A DNA stretch of 64,000 nt from Cryobacterium ruanii (GCF_004404055.1 NZ_SOHK01000009.1:186001-250000), one strand, 5' to 3'. Shown: positions 16,719 through 26,102, counted from the first letter of the stretch. The notes: generated by a model from the letters alone, not told the origin. Made by a program: numbers and translations.

Positions 16719-18080
16719 CTAGAGGGTCAGTCGAGCACGCACGACGTCAGCCAGGGCGTGCGCCAGGCGGTCGGCGGTGGGCTGGTCGGCGGCTTCCACC
16801 ATGACGCGCACCATCGGCTCGGTGCCGGAGGGGCGCAGCAGCACCCGGCCCGTGTCGCCGAGTTCGGCCTCGGCGGCGATAACGGCCTCGGCGATGACCG
16901 CGTCGGCGCCGAGCGCCTTGTGGTCCACTCCGCGCACGTTCACGAGGATCTGCGGGTAGACCGTCATCACGGATGCGAGTGCGGCGAGCGTTTTACCGGT
17001 GCGCGCCATCTCGGCCACGAGGTGGAGGCCGGTGAGGATGCCGTCGCCGGTCGTGGCGAACTTGGTCATGATGACGTGGCCACTCTGCTCGCCGCCGAGC
17101 GAATACCCGTGGGCGTTGAGCTCTTCGAGTACGTACCGGTCGCCGACCTTGGTCTGCACCATGGTGATGTCATTATCCGCCATCGCCTTGCGCAGGCCGA
17201 GGTTGCTCATGACGGTCGCGACGAGGGTGCGATCCTTGAGCACACCGCGTTCGGCCATCGACACGGCGAGAATAGCCATGATCTGGTCGCCGTCGACGAT
17301 CTTGCCGTCCTTATCCACGGCGAGGCACCGGTCGGCGTCACCGTCGTGAGCGATGCCGATGTCGGCACCATGCTCGAGCACGGCACGGGCGAGGTTGTCG
17401 AGGTGGGTCGACCCCACACCATCGTTGATGTTGAGTCCGTCGGGGTCGGCGCCGATCACGGTGAGGCGAGCGCCGGCATCCGTGAATACCTGCGGCGAGA
17501 CGCCAGCGGCGGCGCCGTGGGCGCAGTCGAGCACGACGTGGATGCCGTCGAGACGGTGCGGCAGCGTGGTGAGCAGATGCACAACGTAACGGTCTTCGGC
17601 GTCTGCGAAGCGGCGGATGCGTCCGACGTCCCCAGCGATCGGCATGAGCGTGTCGCGACCGATGTAGGACTCAATGCGGTCCTCGACGTCGTCGGGAAGT
17701 TTGGTTCCGCCGTAGGCGAAGATCTTTATGCCGTTGTCGGGCGCCGCGTTATGTGAGGCAGAAATCATCACACCGAAGTCGGCACCGATGTCGTTGACCA
17801 GGAAGGCTGCGGCGGGCGTAGGGATGACCCCGGCATCGAGAACATCGACACCGCTAGAGGCCAGTCCGGCCGAGACGGCAGCCGTGAGGAATTCACCAGA
17901 GATTCGCGGGTCGCGGGCAACCACGGCGACGGGCCGGCGACCCGCTTCAAGGCGTGCTTGGGCACGACGGCCACGGGTCAGCACTGCGGCGCTGGCCTGG
18001 GCAAGGCTCAGGGCCAGGCCAGCCGTGAGATCACGGTTGGCCAGGCCCCGAACGCCGTCCGTGCCGAACAGACGAGTCAT
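16719..18080 (-). CDS. glmM: Phosphoglucosamine mutase
   Basis: Converts glucosamine-6-phosphate to glucosamine-1-phosphate for UDP-GlcNAc synthesis. The 453 residues contain the start FGTDGVRG, the phosphoserine loop [17 protein letters not shown] (Ser about residue 106), the Mg loop [12 protein letters not shown] and the C-terminal phosphate-binding [11 protein letters not shown]. It starts 19 nt after rpsI and is probably co-transcribed with rplM-rpsI. Confidence 0.96.
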   Translation of the reverse strand: MTRLFGTDGVRGLANRDLTAGLALSLAQASAAVLTRGRRAQARLEAGRRPVAVVARDPRISGEFLTAAVSAGLASSGVDVLDAGVIPTPAAAFLVNDIGADFGVMISASHNAAPDNGIKIFAYGGTKLPDDVEDRIESYIGRDTLMPIAGDVGRIRRFADAEDRYVVHLLTTLPHRLDGIHVVLDCAHGAAAGVSPQVFTDAGARLTVIGADPDGLNINDGVGSTHLDNLARAVLEHGADIGIAHDGDADRCLAVDKDGKIVDGDQIMAILAVSMAERGVLKDRTLVATVMSNLGLRKAMADNDITMVQTKVGDRYVLEELNAHGYSLGGEQSGHVIMTKFATTGDGILTGLHLVAEMARTGKTLAALASVMTVYPQILVNVRGVDHKALGADAVIAEAVIAAEAELGDTGRVLLRPSGTEPMVRVMVEAADQPTADRLAHALADVVRARLTL

Positions 18081-18099
18081 ATCGTCGTCGGCTATCCGG

Positions 18100-18585
18100 T
18101 TAGCGCTTGCTGAACTGAGGTGCCTTACGGGCCTTCTTGAGTCCGGCCTTCTTACGCTCCTTGACGCGAGCGTCGCGGCTGAGGAAGCCGTTCTTCTTCA
18201 GGATGGCGCGGTTGTTCTCTTCGTCGATCAGGTTGAGGCAGCGTGCAATGCCGAGGCGAAGCGCGCCGGCCTGGCCGGACGGGCCACCGCCGGTGATGCG
18301 GGCGATGACGTCGTACGAGCCGAGCAGGTCGAGAACCTTGAACGGGTCGTTGATCAGCTGCTGGTGCAGCTTGTTCGGGAAGTAGTCGGCGAACTCGCGG
18401 CCGTTGACAACGATCGTGCCGGAGCCGGGGACGATGCGCACGCGGGCGATGGCCTGCTTGCGACGGCCGACGGCTGCGCCGGGAACGTTGAGGACGGCGC
18501 GGGGCGCCTTGGTTACGGTTTCGGCCGGAGTCTCGGTGGAGTAGCTCTCCGGAGCCTGGTCAATCTGGTCTGCGATCTTCGCCAC
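18100..18585 (-). CDS. rpsI: 30S ribosomal protein S9
   Basis: 161 residues, GTG start with AAGGA upstream. The conserved core begins at [17 protein letters not shown] and ends in the invariant basic tail [12 protein letters not shown] that reaches the P-site tRNA. The N-terminal extension of about 40 residues before the core is acidic and Thr/Pro-rich, as in other actinobacterial S9 proteins. It follows rplM by 50 nt. Confidence 0.97.
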   Translation of the reverse strand: MAKIADQIDQAPESYSTETPAETVTKAPRAVLNVPGAAVGRRKQAIARVRIVPGSGTIVVNGREFADYFPNKLHQQLINDPFKVLDLLGSYDVIARITGGGPSGQAGALRLGIARCLNLIDEENNRAILKKNGFLSRDARVKERKKAGLKKARKAPQFSKR

Positions 18586-18635
18586 GATGATGGGAATCCT
18601 TTTTATCTAAGAGTCGAGAAGTCTGGTTGCCGGCG

Positions 18636-19082
18636 CTACTGCGCGACCTGGCTGAGGGTGTACGGCGTGGGCTGCTGAGCGGAATGCGGGTGCTCAGGGC
18701 CGGCGTAAACCTTCAGCTTGGTGAGCTGGGCGCGACCGAGCGAGTTCTTCGGCAGCATGCCGCGAATCGCCTTTTCAACCGCACGGGTCGGGTGCTTCTC
18801 GAGCATCTCGGAGTAGTTGGTCGCCGTGAGGCCGCCCGGGTAACCCGAGTGGCGGTAAGCGATCTTCAGGTCGAGCTTCTTGCCGGTGAGGGCAACTTTC
18901 TCGGCATTGACGATGATGACGAAGTCGCCACCGTCCATGTGCGGGGAGAAGGTGGCCTTGTGCTTGCCGCGCAGCAGGATTGCCGCGTGGCTGGCCAGAC
19001 GTCCGAGAACGATATCGGTGGCATCGATGACAACCCAGTCGTGCTGGAGTTCGCTTGCCTTGGGGGTGTAAGTGCGCGTCAC
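18636..19082 (-). CDS. rplM: 50S ribosomal protein L13
   Basis: 148 residues from a GTG at 19080-19082 ([20 protein letters not shown]). Conserved stretches include [23 protein letters not shown] and [15 protein letters not shown]. The upstream frame extension has no family similarity and was rejected. No strong Shine-Dalgarno sequence is seen, only a purine-rich stretch. It heads rplM-rpsI-glmM. Confidence 0.96.
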   Translation of the reverse strand: MTRTYTPKASELQHDWVVIDATDIVLGRLASHAAILLRGKHKATFSPHMDGGDFVIIVNAEKVALTGKKLDLKIAYRHSGYPGGLTATNYSEMLEKHPTRAVEKAIRGMLPKNSLGRAQLTKLKVYAGPEHPHSAQQPTPYTLSQVAQ

Positions 19083-19138
19083 TGTTGTGCTGCTTTCTTC
19101 TTTTTCGAACGGAGGTGTTCGTGAATCCCGCTCCGGGC

Positions 19139-19159
19139 GTGTTCTCGTGAGGAGAACAC
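19139..19159 (-). promoter_or_regulatory. Hairpin in the rplM 5' leader
   Basis: GTGTTCTC (19139-19146) pairs perfectly with GAGAACAC (19152-19159) around a 5-nt loop, about 57-77 nt upstream of the rplM start in the 177-bp gap after truA. No T-tract follows. It could be an autoregulatory leader element bound by L13 or simply a structural hairpin. Confidence 0.4.
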
Positions 19160-19259
19160 TGTCGATGGAGGGCTCACGTTCGGGTGCCGCGCTGCAACGC
19201 ACAGACACCAAGGGTCAACGATAGTCGGCCCCGACCGCGGACGCAACCTGGGCCAGAGT

Positions 19260-20183
19260 TCACTCCGCGACAACGACCGGCAGTGAGCGCCGGTTGCGGG
19301 TATCAATGGCGCGCTGCGCCAGTGCGGCGTCGTCGGGGTAGCCCACGTCGATCAGCGTGAGGCCGTGCGCCTGCATCACCTTGAACTCGCTGATGCGGTG
19401 ATTGTCAAAGTGCAGGGTGGCGAGGGTGCTGCCGTCGAGGCGCCCCTCCCCCACAGCCACGCAGGCGCCGACCATGGCGCGCACCATGCTGTGGCAGAAG
19501 GCATCCGCTCTAATGCTGGCGATAAGAAGGCCGTCGTCGTCGCGGTGCCAGCGAAAGTCCTGCACGGTGCGAATGGTCGTCGCGCCCGGGCGCGGCTTGC
19601 AGTAGGCCGCAAAGTCGTGCAGGCCGACCAGGGTCGCCGCAGCCGCCTGCATCGCGGGAAGATCGAGTTTGAACGGATGCCACGTGGTGCGCAGGCGCTG
19701 CTGCGGGTCGCGCAGGGCGAGCGGATCAGCGATGCGGTACTCATAGCGGCGCCACATGGCCGAGAACCGGGCGTCGAAACCGCCGGGTACGACCGTGGCC
19801 CGGCGCAACACGATGTCGGGCTTGGTCACGAGGATCCCGCCGAGGCGACGCAGGATGGCGGTGCCGAGATCGACCGGGGGGCGATTTCCGGTGCCGCGCT
19901 GGATGCGCACCAGGGAGTGGGCTTGTTCGGCGGTGAGGTCGAAATGGGCGACCTGCCCGCGGGCGTGCACCCCGGCATCCGTTCGGCCGGCGACGATCAG
20001 GGTGGGGTGCGGGGGAAAGCTTTGCAGGATGCCGGCGAGCCCGTTTTCGATGTCGGCCTGCACGGAGCGAAAGCCCGGCTGGCGGGCCCAGCCGGTGAAA
20101 TCGGTGCCGTCGTAGGCGAGGTCGAGCCGGATGCGTGTGGAGCCGAGCGCTGCATGAGCGGCGCGGGGCACAAAAAGATTCAC
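19260..20183 (-). CDS. truA: tRNA pseudouridine(38-40) synthase TruA
   Basis: Makes pseudouridine at positions 38-40 of tRNAs. From the GTG at 20181-20183 it has 307 residues. IRLDLAYDGTDFTGWARQPGFRSVQ and AGRTDAGVHARGQVAHFDL, in outline, hold the RNA-binding and catalytic Asp motifs, and the C-terminal SFCHSMVRAMVG-like segment is present. Longer reading upstream lacks similarity and would overlap the acyltransferase. TAGGCT lies 7 nt before the GTG and no ribosome-binding site is seen, so the mRNA is probably leaderless. Confidence 0.94.
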   Translation of the reverse strand: MNLFVPRAAHAALGSTRIRLDLAYDGTDFTGWARQPGFRSVQADIENGLAGILQSFPPHPTLIVAGRTDAGVHARGQVAHFDLTAEQAHSLVRIQRGTGNRPPVDLGTAILRRLGGILVTKPDIVLRRATVVPGGFDARFSAMWRRYEYRIADPLALRDPQQRLRTTWHPFKLDLPAMQAAAATLVGLHDFAAYCKPRPGATTIRTVQDFRWHRDDDGLLIASIRADAFCHSMVRAMVGACVAVGEGRLDGSTLATLHFDNHRISEFKVMQAHGLTLIDVGYPDDAALAQRAIDTRNRRSLPVVVAE

Positions 20184-20190
20184 GAGGGTA

Positions 20191-20218
20191 AGCCTAGGTG
20201 GCACGCGCGGGTTATCGT
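20191..20218. promoter_or_regulatory. Closely spaced divergent -10 elements, truA and acyltransferase
   Basis: TAGGCT on minus (20191-20196) lies 7 nt before the truA GTG. TATCGT on plus (20213-20218) would start transcription about 20 nt before the acyltransferase ATG at 20247. The two hexamers are 16 bp apart, so each overlaps the other's -35 region. Confidence 0.4.
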
Positions 20219-20246
20219 TGATGGCGCCCTTTGGTCCACCCCGAAG

Positions 20247-22247
20247 ATGAGTGCCAAAGAAATCTCGTTCCCCATGCCTCGTTCCCCCCTGTCGTTCCCG
20301 TTCACCGGGAGGACTCGGTCGACGACCGCCGCCATCGGGCCCGAAAATGCCCCCGTGCTCGGGCCCCGCGACGCCCCCGCTATTGCGCCCAGTGGCGGTC
20401 GTCTGGCCGGCCTCGACGGCTTGCGTGCCCTCGCCGTCATTGCCGTCGTGCTCTACCATCTCTTCCCGGCGATACTGCCCGGTGGTTTCATCGGCGTCGA
20501 TGTCTTCTTTGTGATCAGCGGCTTTCTGATCACCGGGTTGCTCGTCTCAGAGCACACGCGCACCGGGCGCATCTCACTTCGCCGGTTCTGGCAGCGGCGG
20601 GCCCGACGCCTCGTTCCCCCGCTGATCCCGGTTATTCTGATCAGCTGCACCCTCGCATTTCTGATTGACGGCGATGTTCTGGTCGGTCTCGGCGCCCAGC
20701 TGCTCGGTGCCACGACCTTCGGCTACAACTGGGTGTCGATCGCGGGCGACGCAAGCTATTTCAGCGTCAACGAGCCCGAATTACTGCGCAACCTGTGGTC
20801 GCTCGCCGTGGAGGAGCAGTTCTATCTGGTCTGGCCGCTGCTACTGCTGGCCGTGTTGCTGATTCGCCGCCCGCCGGTGCGCCTGGCCCTCGTCATCACA
20901 CTGTTCGTGGCCTCGGCCCTGTGGATGGGGGTGCTCTACCAGCCCGGTAGCGACCCGACCCGGGTGTATTACGGCTCCGACACGCACAGTTTCGGGTTGT
21001 TCGCCGGCGCCGCCCTAGCCCTGCTGCTGCGTCGCCCGAGCGGACACCGCAATGAGCTGCCCCGACTGCGCCCCTGGCTCGGCGGGGCCGCGGTGCTGAC
21101 GATCGTCGCGTTCGCGTTTTGGCTGCCCGAGGACGGCGCCGCGACCTACCGCGGCGGCCTCGTCGCGGTGAGCCTCGCCACCGCCGTCGCCATCTGGGCG
21201 GGCGTGCGCGGCGGCCGGTTCGGGCTTCTGCTCGACGTGGCCCCGATGCGCTATCTCGGTGAACGCTCCTACGGCATCTACCTCTGGCACTGGCCGGTAC
21301 TCGTGCTGCTGCAATTGCTCTGGCCGGCCTCGTCGCCGTCGGGCAGCTTGCTGCCCATCGGGCTGCTCGCCACCGTCATCACGCTCGCCCTGGCCGGCGT
21401 CTCGTACCGTTGGCTGGAACTGCCGATCCGACGGGGCGGCGTGCGCGGCAGCATCCGCTCGGTCGGCGCACTGTGGACCGGACCCACCCGTCGCCGTCGT
21501 CTGGTCGCAGCAACGGCCGCTCTGTCTCTGCTGCTGGTCGGCGGCACCACGGCCGCCGTCGTTGCCGCGCCCGCGCAGACCTCGGCGCAGTTGCGCATCG
21601 AACGCGGTCAACGGGCAATGGATGCCGCAGCGCGCGCCGCCGCGCAGGCCGCGGCCGCCGAGGCGGCCCGCCAGGCCACCGAAGCCACGACAGCCACGTC
21701 CCTGGCCGACGGCCCGATCACGGCCGTCGGCGACTCGGTCATGCTTGCCTCAGCTCCCGAATTGCAGGCCACCTTTACGGGCATGACCGTGGACGCCTCG
21801 GTCTCCCGCGGGATGCATTCCGCGGACGACCTCCTGCTGGCGCTGAAGGCTGCCGGCCAGTTGCATCCCGTCGTGGTGATCGGGCTCGGCACCAACGGAC
21901 CGATCACCGCCGGGGAACTCACCACGATTCTGCGCATCCTGGGGCCGGATCGGAAGCTGGTACTGGTCAATGCCTACGCCGAGCGCGATTGGACCGCCGG
22001 CGTCAACGCCGCCCTCGCCGAGTTCGCGGAGGGAAATCGCCGGGTTGAACTCGCTAACTGGCACGACACGATAGCGGGGCGACTCGACCTGCTGGCCGGC
22101 GATCACGTGCACCCCGGACCGACCGGCGGCCAGCTCTACGCCGACGAAGTGCGAGCGGCACTCGACCGTCTCGCCGCGGTGCCGCCGCTGCCCGACAGCA
22201 GCTGGCTGCTGCGCGATCCCGATGCGCCCCGCACGCCGTTCCGCTGA
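20247..22247 (+). CDS. Membrane acyltransferase (OafA/Acyltransferase_3) with C-terminal SGNH domain
   Basis: Predicted cell-surface polysaccharide or wall-polymer O-acyltransferase, 666 residues. A 50-residue Pro-rich N-terminus leads to LDGLRALAVIAVVLYHLF with the catalytic His at about 71, then about ten helices (GVDVFFVISGFLITGLL, FWQRRARRLVPPL, YLGERSYGIYLWHWPVLVLLQ in outline). After a last helix and an Ala-rich stretch, the extracytoplasmic SGNH domain carries GDSVM (Ser about 497) and DHVHPGPTGG (Asp 619, His 622). This is the only plus-strand gene between coaA and the end of the ribosomal region. The ATG is uncertain; a second ATG nine codons later is possible. The acceptor is unknown. 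Confidence 0.87.
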   Translation: MSAKEISFPMPRSPLSFPFTGRTRSTTAAIGPENAPVLGPRDAPAIAPSGGRLAGLDGLRALAVIAVVLYHLFPAILPGGFIGVDVFFVISGFLITGLLVSEHTRTGRISLRRFWQRRARRLVPPLIPVILISCTLAFLIDGDVLVGLGAQLLGATTFGYNWVSIAGDASYFSVNEPELLRNLWSLAVEEQFYLVWPLLLLAVLLIRRPPVRLALVITLFVASALWMGVLYQPGSDPTRVYYGSDTHSFGLFAGAALALLLRRPSGHRNELPRLRPWLGGAAVLTIVAFAFWLPEDGAATYRGGLVAVSLATAVAIWAGVRGGRFGLLLDVAPMRYLGERSYGIYLWHWPVLVLLQLLWPASSPSGSLLPIGLLATVITLALAGVSYRWLELPIRRGGVRGSIRSVGALWTGPTRRRRLVAATAALSLLLVGGTTAAVVAAPAQTSAQLRIERGQRAMDAAARAAAQAAAAEAARQATEATTATSLADGPITAVGDSVMLASAPELQATFTGMTVDASVSRGMHSADDLLLALKAAGQLHPVVVIGLGTNGPITAGELTTILRILGPDRKLVLVNAYAERDWTAGVNAALAEFAEGNRRVELANWHDTIAGRLDLLAGDHVHPGPTGGQLYADEVRAALDRLAAVPPLPDSSWLLRDPDAPRTPFR

Positions 22248-22250
22248 TAG

Positions 22251-23294
22251 TCAAAACTCGAGCACGTAGGCCAGCTCGCGGTTCGTGGCGAAGAAGCCCA
22301 TGCCCGTGTACAGGTCGAGCGCGCCGGTCGGGCTCGCTGAATCCACGTCGAGGGTCGCGCGCTCGTGCCCGGCTTCGCGGCTCGCGGCCAGCTGCGCAGC
22401 CAACAGGGCCTGCGCGATGTGGCGGCCGCGCCATCCGCTCAGCACGCCGACGAGGCCGATATAGCTGCTGCGGAAGCCGGCGACGGCCCAGTCTTCTTCG
22501 TTGACGCTCGACATGATGAAGCCCACGACCTCCTCGCTGCCATCTGGCTCGGTGGCGAAGGCCACGAAGGAGAGCTCGTCGACGAACGTCGGGCCCGTGA
22601 CGTAGGCGATCCAGCTCTCGTCGGGAATGGGCTGGCTCGACCAATGATCCATGAACGCCACGTCGCGCGCGGCGTGCACCGCGGCCGACAGCTCAGGCGT
22701 GTAACCGGTCAAGCGGATGCCGTCGCCCAGTTCGACCGCACGAATAGGGTCGGCGAGCATGCGGTCCAACGTCAGGAAATAGCGGGTGGCAACCAGGCCG
22801 AAGCGTTCGTACAGGCGGCCGTTCTGTGGGGCACGCTCATCGCAGGAGGCTGTGATCCAGCCGGGCAGCTGCTTGTCGGAGGTCGCCAGTTGCTGCCGGG
22901 CACGGGCGACCTGCCAGTTCAGCAGCGCTCGCCCGAGACCGCGGCCACGCATTTCCGGCAGAACGCCACCGCCGAGGTTGCATTTCACGAGCGTCTGTTG
23001 CCCGACCTGAAGAACCACGATGCCGTGGGCCACCAGCCTTCCGTCGGCGCCCAGGGCGACGAGGGTGTCGGTGTCAGCGTTCACGAAGGAGAACCCGAAC
23101 GCCTTGCCCACTTCCTCCCGTTCGAGAACGTAGTTGGGGTGATCGGCGCGGCCGATCGCTTTCTCGAGCTGCCAGATGGCGTCGATATCGTCGGCCGTCG
23201 CCGGGCGCCACCGGGCGATATCGGCATGCTCGGGAACGGGCAGCTGCGCGGGCGCGGTCAGGCGCGACGAGAGCGGAGTCGTGGGGACGGTCAT
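22251..23294 (-). CDS. GNAT family N-acetyltransferase, paralogue A
   Basis: A 347-residue protein with two GNAT-like halves. The N-half begins WRPATADDIDAIWQLEKAIGRADHPNY and has the acetyl-CoA loop PEMRGRGLGRALLNWQ; the C-half has VGVLSGWRGRHIAQALLAAQL and ends LYTGMGFFATNRELAYVLEF. The arrangement resembles mycothiol synthase-like or Eis-like tandem GNAT proteins, but no substrate can be named. It is a close paralogue of the gene at 23333-24376. TAGGGT ends 5 nt before the ATG, consistent with a leaderless mRNA. Its stop lies 3 nt from the convergent acyltransferase stop. Confidence 0.83.
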   Translation of the reverse strand: MTVPTTPLSSRLTAPAQLPVPEHADIARWRPATADDIDAIWQLEKAIGRADHPNYVLEREEVGKAFGFSFVNADTDTLVALGADGRLVAHGIVVLQVGQQTLVKCNLGGGVLPEMRGRGLGRALLNWQVARARQQLATSDKQLPGWITASCDERAPQNGRLYERFGLVATRYFLTLDRMLADPIRAVELGDGIRLTGYTPELSAAVHAARDVAFMDHWSSQPIPDESWIAYVTGPTFVDELSFVAFATEPDGSEEVVGFIMSSVNEEDWAVAGFRSSYIGLVGVLSGWRGRHIAQALLAAQLAASREAGHERATLDVDSASPTGALDLYTGMGFFATNRELAYVLEF

Positions 23295-23299
23295 GCTTC

Positions 23300-23305
23300 A
23301 CCCTA
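23300..23305 (-). promoter_or_regulatory. -10 hexamer (TAGGGT) of GNAT paralogue A
   Basis: TAGGGT on the minus strand ends 5 nt before the ATG at 23292-23294. No ribosome-binding site lies in the 38-nt gap after paralogue B. Confidence 0.4.
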
Positions 23306-23332
23306 TCCGCGCAGCCCCGAACGGGGCCAGCG

Positions 23333-24376
23333 CTAGAACTCGAGGGTGTAGGCCATCTTGCGGTGGGTGGGCACGAAACCCATCCCGGTGTAGAGGCCGA
23401 GGGCTCCCGTGGGGCTGTCGGAGTCAACCGCGAGGGTCACCCGCTCGTGTCCCAGTGCTTGCCCGGCGGCGAGCTGGGCCGCCAGCAGCGATTGCGCAAT
23501 GTGGCGGCCGCGCCATCCGCTCAAGACGCCGACCAGGTCGATGTAGCTGCCGGTGAAACCCTGAGTGGCCCAGACGTTCTCGTTCGCCGTGGACAGCACA
23601 AAACCGACGACCTGCTCGGTGCCGGTTGCGTCTGTACCGTAGGCCACGAACGAGAGGTCGGCACGAAACCACGTTCCACCGACGAAGGCGTTCCAGTTTT
23701 CATCGCTCATCGGCTGGCTGCCCCAGTGGTCCATGAATGCGTCGTCGCGGGTGGCGTGTACCTGGGCCGAGACGGCGGGGGTATACCCGGCAATGCGGAT
23801 GCCGGCGGCCGCGTCGACGACGCGCACCGGGGCGTCCAACGGTCGTTCGAGGGTGAGGAAGTAGCGGGTGAGGCTGAGCCCGGCGTGCTCGAACAGGGCC
23901 GCGTTCTGCGGGGAACGTTCGTCGGCGTAGGCCAGGATCCAGCCGGGCAGCGCCCGGGTCGAGGAAGCGAGCTGCTGCTCCGCCCGGGCCAGCTGCCACG
24001 CCAGCAGCTGGCGCCCAATACCGCGACCGCGCAGCAACGGGTGCACTCCGCCGATCGGCATCGAACGCACGAGACTCACCTGGCGCGGGGGGAACATGAC
24101 CATGCCGACCGCCACGACGCGTCCGGTTGCGTCAAGGCCCACGAGGGAGTCGAGTTCGGGGTGAAAGTGTGAGAAGCCGAAGTCGGCGGCAATCGCGCCG
24201 CGCGCCGTGAGGTAGTTGGGGTGGTCGACCTGGCCCATGGATTGGCGCAGTTCCCAGATGCTGTCGATGTCATCGGTCGTGGCGGGGCGCCATTGGGTGA
24301 CGTCCGGGTGCACCGGAACCACCGGAACCGGGGCATCCCCAACGCGTTCTGACAACGGAGTTTCAAGTTGATCCAT
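23333..24376 (-). CDS. GNAT family N-acetyltransferase, paralogue B
   Basis: 347 residues, the same length as paralogue A and alignable along the whole protein (WRPATTDDIDSIWELRQSMGQVDHPNY; PLLRGRGIGRQLLAWQLARAEQQLASS; VGVLSGWRGRHIAQSLLAAQLAAGQ; LYTGMGFVPTHRKMAYTLEF, in outline). It presumably arose by tandem duplication. TAGGGT lies 6 nt before the ATG, again without a ribosome-binding site, so each paralogue seems to have its own promoter. The substrate is unknown. Confidence 0.83.
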   Translation of the reverse strand: MDQLETPLSERVGDAPVPVVPVHPDVTQWRPATTDDIDSIWELRQSMGQVDHPNYLTARGAIAADFGFSHFHPELDSLVGLDATGRVVAVGMVMFPPRQVSLVRSMPIGGVHPLLRGRGIGRQLLAWQLARAEQQLASSTRALPGWILAYADERSPQNAALFEHAGLSLTRYFLTLERPLDAPVRVVDAAAGIRIAGYTPAVSAQVHATRDDAFMDHWGSQPMSDENWNAFVGGTWFRADLSFVAYGTDATGTEQVVGFVLSTANENVWATQGFTGSYIDLVGVLSGWRGRHIAQSLLAAQLAAGQALGHERVTLAVDSDSPTGALGLYTGMGFVPTHRKMAYTLEF

Positions 24377-24382
24377 CCATCA

Positions 24383-24388
24383 ACCCTA
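24383..24388 (-). promoter_or_regulatory. -10 hexamer (TAGGGT) of GNAT paralogue B
   Basis: TAGGGT on the minus strand ends 6 nt before the ATG at 24374-24376. It lies immediately after the terminator that ends the rplQ operon. Confidence 0.4.
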
Positions 24389-24405
24389 TCTTTCGTCGAG
24401 AGCAC

Positions 24406-24439
24406 AAAAAGTGCCCGCTTGAGGTGTCCAATCGGGCAC
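24406..24439 (-). terminator. Second terminator of the rpoA-rplQ operon
   Basis: GTGCCCG (24411-24417) pairs with CGGGCAC (24433-24439); on the minus strand the stem is followed directly by TTTTT. It lies between the first rplQ terminator and GNAT paralogue B. Confidence 0.75.
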
Positions 24440-24472
24440 CTTTGCGCTCTCGCGGAATGTAAGGGAGGGTAC

Positions 24473-24505
24473 AAAAAAGGGGAGCCAACTTTCGTTGGGC
24501 CCCCC
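24473..24505 (-). terminator. First terminator after rplQ
   Basis: On the minus strand, 24505-24494 pairs with 24489-24479 across a GAAA tetraloop with one mismatch and one G-U pair, followed by TTTTTT. It begins 17 nt after the rplQ stop. With the hairpin at 24406-24439 it forms a double terminator that isolates the ribosomal operon from the accessory block. Confidence 0.85.
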
Positions 24506-24521
24506 TCAGATGGTGGTGGTG

Positions 24522-25064
24522 CTACTTCTTGTCGGCCTCGACTGCAGCGTCTTCGACGGCTGCATCTTCAGCAACGACGTCTTCAGCAACGACGGTCTCT
24601 TCGACGACGACATCGTCAGCGACGACGTCTTCGACTACGACGTTCTCGGACCCGACGGGAGTCGCGGCAACGGTCGCGGTCTTGGAGCGCTTGACCTTGG
24701 GGGTCAGGGGCTCGAGAACGAGCTCCATCTGTACCATGGACGCGTTGTCACCCTTGCGAAAACCAAGCTTCGTGATGCGGGTGTAACCGCCCTGACGCTC
24801 GTTGACCTGCGGGGCGATGACCGTGAACAGCTCGTGCACGACGGTCTTGTCGGTGATCGTCGCGAGAACGCGACGACGGGCGTGCAGGTCGCCGCGCTTG
24901 GCGAACTGCACCATGCGTTCGGCGAGCGGACGCAGGCGCTTGGCACGGGTCTCGGTCGTCTTGATCGACTTGTGGGTGAACAGGGCCGCGGCCAGGTTCG
25001 CAAGCATGAGGCGCTCGTGCGCCGGGCCGCCACCGAGACGGGGGCCCTTCGTGGGCTTTGGCAT
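24522..25064 (-). CDS. rplQ: 50S ribosomal protein L17 with acidic C-terminal tail
   Basis: 180 residues. The first 120 are standard L17 ([29 protein letters not shown], in outline; [20 protein letters not shown]). The last 50 residues are a low-complexity Val/Glu/Asp/Ala tail with repeated VVxEDVVAxD units ending in ADKK. GGAG lies 7 nt before the ATG. It is the last gene of the rpsM-rpsK-rpoA-rplQ cluster and is followed by two terminators. Confidence 0.96.
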   Translation of the reverse strand: MPKPTKGPRLGGGPAHERLMLANLAAALFTHKSIKTTETRAKRLRPLAERMVQFAKRGDLHARRRVLATITDKTVVHELFTVIAPQVNERQGGYTRITKLGFRKGDNASMVQMELVLEPLTPKVKRSKTATVAATPVGSENVVVEDVVADDVVVEETVVAEDVVAEDAAVEDAAVEADKK

Positions 25065-25112
25065 TGGTAATCTCCAGTATTAAAAAATCGAAAGGCAGCG
25101 GGAAGCCGAGCC

Positions 25113-26102
25113 TTAGATGGTCTCTTCTTCGTAGCCGCTGTAGAAGTGCGCGCCGTCGAATCCGGGAACCGAATCCTTCAGGGACAGGCCGAGCTCAACG
25201 AGCTTGTCCTTCACTTCGTCAACCGACTTCTGCCCGAAGTTGCGGATGTTCATCAGCTGGGTCTCCGAAAGGGCGACCAGTTCGCTGACGTTGTTGATGC
25301 CTTCGCGCTTGAGGCAGTTGTACGAGCGCACCGACAGGTCGAGGTCTTCGATCGGAATCGAAAGCTCGGTCGAGAGCACAGCGTCAACCGGCGCGGGGCC
25401 GATCTCGATGCCCTCAGCGGCGGTGTTGAGCTCGCGGGCCAGGCCGAACAGCTCGGTCAGAGTGCGACCAGAGGATGCGATGGCGTCGCGAGGCGAGATA
25501 GCCGACTTGGTCTCCACGTCAACGACGAGGCGGTCGAAGTCGGTGCGCTCACCGGCACGAGTTGCCTCGACACGGTAGGTCACCTTGAGCACGGGCGAGT
25601 AGATCGAGTCGACCGGAATCTGCCCGGCTTCGGAGAACTCATTGCGGTTCTGGGTGCTGGACACGTAACCACGGCCACGCTCAATGGTCAGTTCGAGTTC
25701 GAACTTCGCCTTGTCGTTGAGGGTTGCGATGACCAGCTCCGGGTTGTGCACCTCGACGCCGGCCGGGGCCGAAATGTCAGCGGCGGTAACCTGGCCGGCA
25801 CCCTGCTTGCGCAGGTACGCGGTGATGGGCTCGTCGTGCTCGCTCGAAACGACGAGGCCCTTGATGTTCAGGATGATCTCGGTGACATCTTCCTTCACCC
25901 CGGGGACGGTGCTGAACTCGTGCAGCACGCCGTCGATACGGATGCTGGTTACTGCAGCGCCCGGAATCGAGGAGAGCAGGGTACGGCGAAGCGAGTTGCC
26001 GAGGGTGTAGCCGAAGCCAGGTTCGAGCGGCTCGATGATGAACCGTGAACGGAACTCCGAGATGTTCTCTTCGGTGAGCGTTGGACGCTGTGCAATAAGC
26101 AC
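25113..26102 (-). CDS. rpoA: DNA-directed RNA polymerase subunit alpha
   Basis: 329 residues, starting at a GTG with AAAGGA 7 nt upstream. The N-terminal assembly domain has [20 protein letters not shown]; the C-terminal domain after a linker begins [20 protein letters not shown] and has the helix-hairpin-helix [17 protein letters not shown] that binds UP elements and activators. It follows rpsK by 134 nt, a gap large enough for a secondary promoter, though none is convincing. Confidence 0.98.
   Translation of the reverse strand: MLIAQRPTLTEENISEFRSRFIIEPLEPGFGYTLGNSLRRTLLSSIPGAAVTSIRIDGVLHEFSTVPGVKEDVTEIILNIKGLVVSSEHDEPITAYLRKQGAGQVTAADISAPAGVEVHNPELVIATLNDKAKFELELTIERGRGYVSSTQNRNEFSEAGQIPVDSIYSPVLKVTYRVEATRAGERTDFDRLVVDVETKSAISPRDAIASSGRTLTELFGLARELNTAAEGIEIGPAPVDAVLSTELSIPIEDLDLSVRSYNCLKREGINNVSELVALSETQLMNIRNFGQKSVDEVKDKLVELGLSLKDSVPGFDGAHFYSGYEEETI

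Noticed and set aside
19365-20246. N-terminal extension of the acyltransferase by about 290 codons
   Set aside because: This part is antisense to truA and has no similarity or hydrophobic pattern; the acyltransferase domain starts after 20247.
20184-20459. N-terminal extension of TruA by about 92 codons
   Set aside because: Low-complexity and antisense to the acyltransferase start; the TruA fold begins shortly after the GTG at 20181-20183.
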